Shown piece by piece: positions 1-5,465 of a DNA stretch of 13,325 nt (positions are counted from its first letter, which is position 1; each line of letters starts with the position of its first letter). Position numbers and translations under genes: made by a program. This DNA is from a bacterium (GTDB taxonomy: Bacteria; Patescibacteriota; Microgenomatia; JAADGY01): NCBI GenBank assembly GCA_013152165.1, contig JAADGY010000053.1:9174-22498 (forward strand). Reading direction: 5' to 3'. Below the pieces are notes generated by a model, which saw nothing but the letters and a program-made list of their open reading frames with translations, had not been told where the DNA came from and ran no database searches.

Positions 1-11
1 CGCGAGGCGAG

Positions 12-105
12 TAGATTTAACATTTAACATGTAGTTTTGACATTTGAGATTTAAAATTTGAGATTTCTTTCGCTTTTGCCTTTTGACCTTTGACTTTTGC
101 CTTTA
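12..105 (+). repeat. Degenerate heptad tract upstream of the PrgI-like gene
   Basis: T-rich sequence with a repeating unit of about 7 bp, seen as successive units such as ATTTAAC, ATTTAAC, then ATTTGAG-like units, and finally TTTTGCC, TTTTGAC, CTTTGAC, TTTTGCC just before the -10 box. Units are imperfect and one or two spacings slip. The window starts with CGCGAGGCG, identical to bases 1625-1633, which are the loop edge and right arm of the hairpin preceding the similar tract near 1640. The same hairpin type therefore probably lies just off the left edge. The tract provides the -35 element of the following promoter. Confidence 0.6.
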
Positions 106-117
106 TATAATGTACCC
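83..117 (+). promoter_or_regulatory. Promoter of the PrgI-like gene, leaderless geometry
   Basis: TTGACC (83-88) and a perfect TATAAT (106-111) are separated by 17 bp. Six bases (GTACCC) then lead directly to ATG at 118. A start site 6-7 nt after the -10 would place the first nucleotide of the mRNA at or next to the A of ATG, leaving no room for a ribosome binding site. The same arrangement recurs at 1683 and 9805. The leaderless reading is inferred from spacing. Confidence 0.75.
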
Positions 118-1110
118 ATGCCTTTCAAAGAACACCCCATTCCCCAAAATATAACCACCTATAAATTCCGCTTGGTTGGCAACATGACTCTCCAGCAATT
201 CTTCGAGGTTGCCGGCGGCTTTATTATCGCCTTTATCCTTTGGAAACTGCCTCTTTACCCCATTCTTAAATATCCGCCAGCGGTTATTTCAGCCCTCTTA
301 GGTATTGCTATGGCCTTTTTGCCCTTGGAAGAGCGCCCTTTGGATGTTTGGATACTTTCCTTCCTTAAAAGCATTTACAAACCCACCATCTTTATCTTTA
401 GGCCCCGGTCTCACGTCCTTCTTTATCAAACCTACACCCCCCGCAAAACATTCGCCAAGCCCCCTCTCATCGCCCCCGCCCGCCCGCGGGCGTCGATTGA
501 TCAGCTTACCCAAAATAAAAAACAGCCGTCTTCTTTTTCCTCTTATGTTAATCATCTCTTTCAACAAGCCGGGCCCGCCGCCCCCTTAACCTCAGCCCAG
601 TCCCCAATGCCCGCCCAAACAGCTCCAAAACCAACACCTCGGCCAGCTCCCCAGCCAAAAACAGCCGTCAAGCCCATTCGCCAAGCCCCGCCCCAGCCAG
701 CCGCCGCCAAACACCCCTTTTCCCTAAAACCAACCCTTATTAAAAAAACCGCTCCAAAGAAGCCAACCTTTGACACCTCTTTGCCTAAAACCACTCAGGA
801 GAATCTGCCGGTCGGCATAGTTGTCTCGTCCGACAATCAGCCCCTGCCCGGCACCATCGTCGAGGTTAAAACCAAGCAGACCAACATGCCGGTCAGGGTT
901 ACTAAGACCAACCTGCTGGGCCAGTTCTTTTTTGCCAACCCCCTGCCTGTTGGTGAATACATCATCGAGGCCGAGCGGGACGGTTATAAAATTACCCCGA
1001 TCAGCTTAACCCTTAACAACACCGTCCTTAGTCCAATAAAAATCATCGCTCAGCCGCTGGAAGCCGCCGCACCCAAACCCCAACCCAAAGAAAACCCAAA
1101 CACCAGCTAA
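118..1110 (+). CDS. PrgI-like membrane protein with proline-rich linker and carboxypeptidase-regulatory-like domain
   Basis: A 330-residue protein. Residues 1-100 resemble the PrgI family, small membrane components of Gram-positive and CPR type IV secretion/conjugation systems: the N-terminal HPIPQNITTYKFRLVGNMT segment, two membrane segments at about 29-46 and 52-70, then the RPLDVWIL region. Residues 110-225 are a low-complexity Pro/Ala/Lys/Gln linker. Residues 230-312 look like a carboxypeptidase regulatory-like or Cna-B-like beta-sandwich, with LPGTIVEVKT, a TNLLGQFFF strand and LPVGEYIIEAERDGY. The tail is Pro/Lys rich. The start is ATG 118: an upstream in-frame TTG at 97 would lie inside the promoter. 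A TraC-like protein gene follows on the same strand after a spacer of about 570 bp, and a VirB4-type ATPase gene faces that one, which supports a secretion-system role. Family assignment is by eye. Which side of the membrane the beta domain occupies is unknown. Confidence 0.8.
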   Translation: MPFKEHPIPQNITTYKFRLVGNMTLQQFFEVAGGFIIAFILWKLPLYPILKYPPAVISALLGIAMAFLPLEERPLDVWILSFLKSIYKPTIFIFRPRSHVLLYQTYTPRKTFAKPPLIAPARPRASIDQLTQNKKQPSSFSSYVNHLFQQAGPAAPLTSAQSPMPAQTAPKPTPRPAPQPKTAVKPIRQAPPQPAAAKHPFSLKPTLIKKTAPKKPTFDTSLPKTTQENLPVGIVVSSDNQPLPGTIVEVKTKQTNMPVRVTKTNLLGQFFFANPLPVGEYIIEAERDGYKITPISLTLNNTVLSPIKIIAQPLEAAAPKPQPKENPNTS

Positions 1111-1149
1111 CCAACCCAGCCAGCCAGCCAAACCACGCCCCCCATTCCC

Positions 1150-1185
1150 GATCCCCGGATCTCATTTACTAAAAGATCCGGGATC
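1150..1185 (+). terminator. Hairpin after the PrgI-like gene, possible terminator
   Basis: The left arm, 1150-1162 (GATCCCCGGATCT), pairs with the right arm, 1174-1185 (AGATCCGGGATC), giving a 12-bp stem with one bulged C and an 11-nt loop. It lies 40 bp past the stop codon of the PrgI-like gene, where a terminator would be expected. The bases after it (TTAAAAG) are not a proper U-tract. It may instead be a processing or 3'-end stabilising structure, or another of the palindromes that fill this spacer. Confidence 0.4.
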
Positions 1186-1550
1186 TTAAAAGAAACCCAC
1201 ACCTTTAACCGTGGGGAGACCATTTTTGCATTTTGAACTTTTAATTAGTATTTCTTCTTACTTATTACTTAAACTTGACAACCCCCAGGGTTCTTTTTGG
1301 GTCATTTGGGTTGACTGCCCTCACACACGATTTCCAACCTCTGAGGATGATATACCTATGCCACCTTGGAACAAGGGTTCCAAGGAGTCATAGGAAATAT
1401 CAACCGTCCGAGGGTGGAAATCGGTCTCTCCGCTCCCAGAGGGTTTTTTGGGTTAGGTTTGAAAATTGGCTAATTGGAATTTTGCCCAGCATGCCAATGT
1501 TGGGCAACCCCGTACCGTCTCCGACGCAAAGTCGGAGTCTGGTACAGGGT
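1186..1550. other. Gene-free spacer with several strong hairpins, possible structured RNA
   Basis: No convincing protein is encoded here: short open frames on the plus strand have no recognisable domain, start signal or sensible composition. The sequence holds successive inverted repeats. CAACCC (1279-1284) pairs with GGGTTG (1308-1313). CCTATG (1355-1360) pairs with CATAGG (1389-1394), enclosing CCTTGGAAC (1364-1372) and GTTCCAAGG (1377-1385). TTGCCCAGCAT (1482-1492) pairs with ATGTTGGGCAA (1497-1507) around a GCCA loop, with one G-U pair. Immediately next, GTACC/GGTAC (1512-1516/1541-1545) encloses CTCCGAC/GTCGGAG (1519-1525/1531-1537) around a GCAAA loop. Motifs of tmRNA, SRP RNA or RNase P RNA were not found. 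This could be a structured RNA or a cluster of REP-like palindromes. Strand is undetermined. Confidence 0.4.
1482..1550. repeat. Two adjacent hairpins
   Basis: The first is an 11-bp stem (1482-1492 with 1497-1507) with a 4-nt loop. The second is a two-part stem: outer GTACC/GGTAC, inner CTCCGAC/GTCGGAG, loop GCAAA. ACCC (1507-1510) and GGGT (1547-1550) can extend the second stem past a bulge, although base 1507 is shared with the first hairpin. Both are near perfect, which is unlikely by chance in a 69-bp stretch. Confidence 0.6.
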
Positions 1551-1601
1551 GAGATTTAGAATTTAGAGCTTATTTGGAGCTTAGGATTCAGAATTTAGGA
1601 T
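1551..1601. repeat. Heptad tract of the AATTTAG type
   Basis: Units such as GATTTAG, AATTTAG, AGCTTAG, GATTCAG, AATTTAG and GATTTA recur at a spacing of about 7 bp. It lies immediately upstream of the 1602-1638 hairpin and resembles the ATTTAAC/ATTTGAG units near base 20-60. It is imperfect, with some units longer than 7 bp. Confidence 0.5.
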
Positions 1602-1638
1602 TTACCCGCCTCGACTCACGTCAACGCGAGGCGGGTAA
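1602..1638. repeat. 12-bp perfect inverted repeat upstream of the TraC-like gene
   Basis: TTACCCGCCTCG (1602-1613) and CGAGGCGGGTAA (1627-1638) are exact reverse complements around a 13-base loop. The motif sits between two T-rich heptad tracts and directly upstream of the promoter at 1648-1682. Bases 1-9 of the window repeat 1625-1633, so this is a repeated element. It could terminate upstream transcription or bind a regulator. Confidence 0.7.
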
Positions 1639-1647
1639 CTTTGCCTT

Positions 1648-1682
1648 TTGCCTTTTGGCCTTTGACTTTATATAATGTTCTC
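1648..1682 (+). promoter_or_regulatory. Promoter of the TraC-like gene, leaderless geometry
   Basis: TTGCCT (1648-1653), a 17-bp spacer, TATAAT (1671-1676), six bases (GTTCTC), then ATG at 1683. The -35-like element is a unit of the heptad tract TTTGCCT TTTGCCT TTTGGCC TTTGACT. There is no Shine-Dalgarno sequence, and the predicted start site falls at the ATG. Confidence 0.72.
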
Positions 1683-2393
1683 ATGCTCGACCCTCGCAAA
1701 ATCGGTATTATCAGCACCACCCAAGACCGCGTTCCTATAAAAGATGTCCAGGACGACCTCGTCATTCTAAAGGATAACGCCTGCGCCGTTATCCTCCAGG
1801 TTGGGGCCATTAATTTTGACCTCCTCTCTGAAGAAGAGCAAGAAGCCGTTATCTATTCTTACTCGGCTCTATTAAACTCTCTTTCCTTCCCCATTCAAAT
1901 CTACATTCGCTCCCAAAAGAAAGACATCTCTGGTTACTTAAATTTTTTAACCTCCCAAATCAACGCCCAAAAAAACTCCGTCTTAAAACAGCGGCTTATT
2001 GGCTACAAAAACTTCGTCCAAAAACTGGTCAAGGAAAAAAATGTCCTTGATAAAAAATTCTACCTAGTCATCCCTTATCATTATGTCGGCCTAGCCTCGC
2101 TAAACAAAACCTTTTCTTTTAATCTTTTCACTAAAGATAAAAAGCCCCCCACCAAGCCCCATGGCACCCTGCCAAAAGAAATTATTGAAAAGGCAAAAAC
2201 CAACCTCTTTCCAAAGCGCGACCACTTAATAAGACAGCTTGCCAGGATCGGGCTCCCCACCCGCCAGCTCACCACTACCGAAATAATCCACCTATTTCAC
2301 AGTGTTTACAACCCGGAACAACCCCTTAAACCCGCCCCCGCCTCAGACTACGCCGCCACCATCGTCACCGCCAGGCCTCAACCTATCACCTGA
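1683..2393 (+). CDS. TraC-like N-terminal domain protein of a type IV secretion-type system
   Basis: A 236-residue soluble protein that resembles the separate TraC-like N-terminal-domain proteins found next to PrgI and VirB4 genes in CPR genomes. It begins MLDPRKIGIISTTQDRVPIK and continues with alternating strands (DDLVILKDNACAVILQVGAINF), a helix rich in E (SEEEQEAVIYSYSALLNSL) and the strand FPIQIYIRSQ. This is the arrangement expected of the domain preceding the ATPase in VirB4/TraC proteins. No nucleotide-binding motif is present. The start is ATG 1683, set by the promoter just upstream; an earlier in-frame start at 1641 would lie inside the promoter. Its last 51 bp overlap the 3' end of the VirB4-type gene on the other strand. 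I infer that it supplies, as a separate polypeptide, an N-terminal domain partnering that ATPase. Composition is C-rich, with Pro, Thr and Gln enriched. Confidence 0.68.
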   Translation: MLDPRKIGIISTTQDRVPIKDVQDDLVILKDNACAVILQVGAINFDLLSEEEQEAVIYSYSALLNSLSFPIQIYIRSQKKDISGYLNFLTSQINAQKNSVLKQRLIGYKNFVQKLVKEKNVLDKKFYLVIPYHYVGLASLNKTFSFNLFTKDKKPPTKPHGTLPKEIIEKAKTNLFPKRDHLIRQLARIGLPTRQLTTTEIIHLFHSVYNPEQPLKPAPASDYAATIVTARPQPIT

Positions 2394-4178
2394 AACCTCC
2401 TCCGGCTTGGTTGTGATAATTTTATGCTCCTCCGGGGAAGCCACCACTCTTAAGGCCACATGATTAGAACCGGCAAAGAAAATCCCCTCGCCCACATCAG
2501 CTGACAATAATAGTCGCCTTTCTCCTCTGGATAAATAAAAAGTTTTAGCCACCTTGTCAATTGCCGGCGGCGATTGCTTCATTAAAAACTGAATCGCCGA
2601 GTTATTAATGATCGACGAACCATACGGCGATGCCAAAAAATCCTCCACATCCTGAGTTATCGTCGTCACTCCTAAATAGTATTTTCTGGCCCGTTTTACC
2701 ACCGCCCTCAAAAACTTAGCCGACCCTGGATACTGCATTAAATACCAAGCCTCATCCACCACCAGCAGTCTTTTCTTAAACCGCTTTCGCACCTCATCCC
2801 AAATGAAGTTTAATATAATAAACATCGCTACCGGCCTTAGCTCATCCTCCACTCCCTTTATCGAAAAAACCGTCAATGGTGCATTAATCTCTATGTTGGA
2901 CCTGGCGTTAAAAATGCCGGCCAAGCCGCCTTTAACAAACCTCTCCATCCTTAAGGCCAGGCTCTGCCCCATCTTGTTTTCGTAACCTAATAAAACTTTA
3001 TACAAATCCTCCATCAGCGGCGCCTCGCTGTTTTGAGTGCTTGGATCCGGGGTAATTCCCTTCATTTTGTAAGTCTGGACAATCGCTCTGTCCAGCAGCG
3101 CCCCTTCCTCCGGCGTCAGCTTTCCCATAATAACCTCCATCAAGGCGTGCAAAAACATTATCTTCTGGCTTAAAACATCCTCGTTTTCCACCCTGTTCAC
3201 CGTCAGATCAAACGGGTTTATCTTATTCACCGACGCCTGCGTAAAATCAAAATAGTTCCCCTGGGTTACGCTGGCCAGCAATCGATACTCGTCTTCCGGA
3301 TCAATTACTAATACGCTCGTATCAAAAAGCAGCGACCTTAAGATCTCCAGCTTGACCGCATAGGACTTTCCAGCTCCCGAGGTAGCAAACACCGTCATAT
3401 TAGCATTCTCTAAAGAGAATCTGTCAAAAATAACCAGCGACTCGTTATGCTCATTAATCCCATACGCCACTCCCCGATCATCAGACAGCTCCGAAGAGGT
3501 GAATGGGAACGTCGTTGCCAGCGACGTCGTGTCCATATTTCTTTTAAAATCTATCCTGTCTTGGCCAATCGGCAAAACCGTCTCAAATCCATCCATTATC
3601 TGCAAGGTCGCTTTCTTTGCCACAATCATAATCGACCCCAGTGTTGATATCACCTGCTCCGACACCGCCTTCAACTCTTTTAGATTTGTCGAGTAAACCG
3701 CAATGTATAGTCCAAACATAAAAAACCGCTCAACGCCCTTCACCAACTGCTCCTGCAAAACTTTAGCGTCCTCTAACTTTGCCTGGGTCCCTGGATCCAC
3801 AGCCTTTCCTTGTTGTATGTCATTGGCCATCTCCGCCTCCATCTCGGCCACCTTTCGCCTTAAGTCGTCCAAGACCGTTTTTCCCTCAACCGGAACTATG
3901 TGCATGCTGATGTCGATTGTGTGATTGAAGGTGATAAGCGGCATCAGCCAATTCGGCGACACATAGCGGGGGTATCCGGCCACAAAAAGCACCTGCACAT
4001 ACCTATCATTAAGCCTGACATAGGAAAAATCCTCTTCCATGGCCGACGGCGCAATAATGTCGTCTATCCCAACCACCCCCTTAGCCAGCGACTCCATAGC
4101 CGCATCCATGCCCTGACCGGGCTTTTTATCCTCTTTAGCTTCCGTGGTTTTCTTTTTGTTTAAAAACGGCAGGATCAT
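2343..4178 (-). CDS. VirB4/TraC-type secretion ATPase
   Basis: A 611-residue P-loop ATPase of the VirB4/TraC class, which powers type IV secretion, conjugation or related pili at the inner face of the membrane. Residues 45-215 form the non-ATPase N-terminal part, with a charged probable coiled coil at 103-150. The Walker A motif is ATSGAGKS at 265-272 (the first Gly of the P-loop is Ala). SVLVIDPEDEY at 288-298 is the usual strand and acidic motif after it. Walker B is LLVVDEAW at 471-478, and the later TTITQDVEDF (505-514) and NNSAIQFLMKQ (525-535) segments are typical of the family. The C-terminal tail is Gly/Asp rich and lies antisense to the TraC-like gene. It starts 38 bp after dnaN on the same strand, so it may be co-transcribed with dnaN. 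There is no clear Shine-Dalgarno sequence. Confidence 0.88.
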   Translation of the reverse strand: MILPFLNKKKTTEAKEDKKPGQGMDAAMESLAKGVVGIDDIIAPSAMEEDFSYVRLNDRYVQVLFVAGYPRYVSPNWLMPLITFNHTIDISMHIVPVEGKTVLDDLRRKVAEMEAEMANDIQQGKAVDPGTQAKLEDAKVLQEQLVKGVERFFMFGLYIAVYSTNLKELKAVSEQVISTLGSIMIVAKKATLQIMDGFETVLPIGQDRIDFKRNMDTTSLATTFPFTSSELSDDRGVAYGINEHNESLVIFDRFSLENANMTVFATSGAGKSYAVKLEILRSLLFDTSVLVIDPEDEYRLLASVTQGNYFDFTQASVNKINPFDLTVNRVENEDVLSQKIMFLHALMEVIMGKLTPEEGALLDRAIVQTYKMKGITPDPSTQNSEAPLMEDLYKVLLGYENKMGQSLALRMERFVKGGLAGIFNARSNIEINAPLTVFSIKGVEDELRPVAMFIILNFIWDEVRKRFKKRLLVVDEAWYLMQYPGSAKFLRAVVKRARKYYLGVTTITQDVEDFLASPYGSSIINNSAIQFLMKQSPPAIDKVAKTFYLSRGERRLLLSADVGEGIFFAGSNHVALRVVASPEEHKIITTKPEEVSGDRLRPGGDDGGGVV

Positions 4179-4216
4179 ACATTTTAGTCTATCACAAAAT
4201 CACTTGGCATCACCTG

Positions 4217-5332
4217 CTACTCACTTAAATTAACCGGCATTAAAACATGTAGATAGTCATCTTTCTCCACTCCCCTAATAAGAACCGGTTTCAGTTTATC
4301 CTCAATCCCCAAACTTACATACTCATCCTCGATAACTCCAACTACGTCTTGTAAAAACTTGCCGTTGATAGCCAGCTCTATCCTGGAGCTGTCCGGCTGA
4401 ACCTCCGCTTCCAGCTCCACCTCGACATTTCCTCTCACGCTTGCCTGGGCGCTCAAAAGCAGCTTTCCTTTTTCGACTCGCAGCTTAACCACATTGCCGC
4501 CCTCCCTGGCTAACACCATCACTAATCCCAGCCGTTGATCCAGCAGTCCTCGATTCACCGTCACGTTCATCTGTGTCTTTTCTGGAATGATTGTTTCATA
4601 CTTGGGATAATCGCCTTCTATCAGTTGTGACACAATCCTAACTCGGCCGCCGTCTTCGATCTCGCTTTCAGCCGCTATCTGCTTTTTTTTATCATTCAGC
4701 CAGATCTCAACCTGATCGCTGGATAAATTGCCTACCTCGCTCCAAAACCTAACCGGCACCACCTTTTTTCCGCTCCATTTAAGCCCTTTTTTCCTCAGAA
4801 CCGACAATCTAACGCCGTCAGTGCTGACAATCTCGACATCCTTATCTCCCGCCTTCATCATCAATCCGGTCAAAACCGGCCGAATCTCATCTTTCGACAC
4901 TGAAAAGGCCGTCTTCCTAAGAAAATCTTTCACCTCCCCAGTTGTCATCTTCTCCGCCCCTTCTTTGTCAGGCATCTTGAAAATTGGGTACTCCGTTGGA
5001 TCCTCGATCAAAACCTCAACTTTTTGACCTTGACTGCCAACAAAAATTCGCCCATCTTCTTTCTTGATTATAATTTTATCCCCAACCATCCCCTTAACCA
5101 CATCGTTCAAGACGCGGCCGTCAACCAAAACGCTTCCTTTCTTAATCACCTTAGCCCCGAATCCAATCTCTATCCCCATTTCCAAGTCGGTCGCTTTGAG
5201 TAAAAAGGAGTTGTCATCAGCCGCTGTTAATAAAATACTGGATAAAACCGGCAGAGACGGCCTTGACGGAACAAAACGAAGCAAGCTGCTAAGCAATCTT
5301 TCGAATTTATTTTTTACCACCACAATTTCCAT
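4217..5332 (-). CDS. dnaN: DNA polymerase III beta subunit (sliding clamp)
   Basis: A 371-residue protein matching the usual length of the bacterial beta clamp, the ring that tethers DNA polymerase III to DNA. Visible features are the N-terminal LLRFVPSRPSLPVLSSILL (canonical PxLPVLxxIL), the domain-1 segment ATDLEMGIEI, the domain-2 motif DPTEYPIF with TTGEVKDFLRKTAFSVSKDEIRPVLTG, and the end of domain 3, DDYLHVLMPVNL, corresponding to the canonical YVLMPMRL terminus. It lies downstream of dnaA on the same strand, separated by the candidate origin. Its own promoter shows leaderless spacing. Confidence 0.96.
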   Translation of the reverse strand: MEIVVVKNKFERLLSSLLRFVPSRPSLPVLSSILLTAADDNSFLLKATDLEMGIEIGFGAKVIKKGSVLVDGRVLNDVVKGMVGDKIIIKKEDGRIFVGSQGQKVEVLIEDPTEYPIFKMPDKEGAEKMTTGEVKDFLRKTAFSVSKDEIRPVLTGLMMKAGDKDVEIVSTDGVRLSVLRKKGLKWSGKKVVPVRFWSEVGNLSSDQVEIWLNDKKKQIAAESEIEDGGRVRIVSQLIEGDYPKYETIIPEKTQMNVTVNRGLLDQRLGLVMVLAREGGNVVKLRVEKGKLLLSAQASVRGNVEVELEAEVQPDSSRIELAINGKFLQDVVGVIEDEYVSLGIEDKLKPVLIRGVEKDDYLHVLMPVNLSE

Positions 5333-5367
5333 ACTGTTATTTTATATCTAAACGTAGTAATAGTCCA
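5333..5367 (-). promoter_or_regulatory. Promoter of dnaN, leaderless geometry
   Basis: Read on the minus strand: TGGACT (plus 5362-5367), a 17-bp spacer, TAAAAT (plus 5339-5344), six bases (AACAGT), then ATG ending at 5332. The spacing is identical to that of the three plus-strand promoters, although both boxes are weaker matches and no heptad tract is present. No Shine-Dalgarno sequence precedes the ATG. Confidence 0.5.
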
Positions 5368-5398
5368 GTGGAAAACCGGCCTAAAAAGCAAAACTACC

Positions 5399-5461
5399 TA
5401 GTTAAAAATGTTAAAAACAATGTTTAAAACAATGTGGATAAATGTTTACAATTGTGGAAAA
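5399..5461. other. oriC: Candidate oriC: AT-rich direct repeats plus DnaA boxes
   Basis: Between dnaA and dnaN, TTAAAAATG (5402-5410), TTAAAAACAATG (5411-5422) and TTTAAAACAATG (5423-5434) form head-to-tail AT-rich direct repeats resembling an unwinding element. Next come TGTGGATAA (5433-5441, a perfect TTATCCACA box on the minus strand) and TGTGGAAAA (5453-5461, TTTTCCACA on the minus strand). Their starts are 20 bp apart, about two helical turns. The location matches many bacterial origins. Against it, there are only two good boxes and no visible change in GC skew. Confidence 0.55.
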
Positions 5462-5465
5462 GCTT

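Noticed and set aside
97..117. Upstream TTG start for the PrgI-like gene
   Set aside because: It falls inside the -35/-10 promoter; ATG 118 fits the conserved family start.
298..794. Antisense and frame-shifted open frames across the PrgI-like gene
   Set aside because: Shadows caused by the C-rich, stop-poor Pro/Ala linker; no family resemblance.
1186..1550. RNase P RNA, tmRNA, SRP RNA or 6S RNA
   Set aside because: I did not find the RNase P GAGGAAAGTC core, the SRP tetraloop region or a tmRNA tRNA-like end. Several separate hairpins do not fit the single long hairpin of 6S RNA.
1211..1559. Two short overlapping open frames on the plus strand in the spacer
   Set aside because: They cross several strong hairpins, have no start signal, no domain and no sensible composition.
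1641..1682. Upstream start for the TraC-like gene
   Set aside because: The added residues are the translation of the heptad tract and TATAAT box.
2803..4163. Plus-strand open frames opposite the VirB4-type gene
   Set aside because: Antisense shadows of a gene with clear ATPase motifs.
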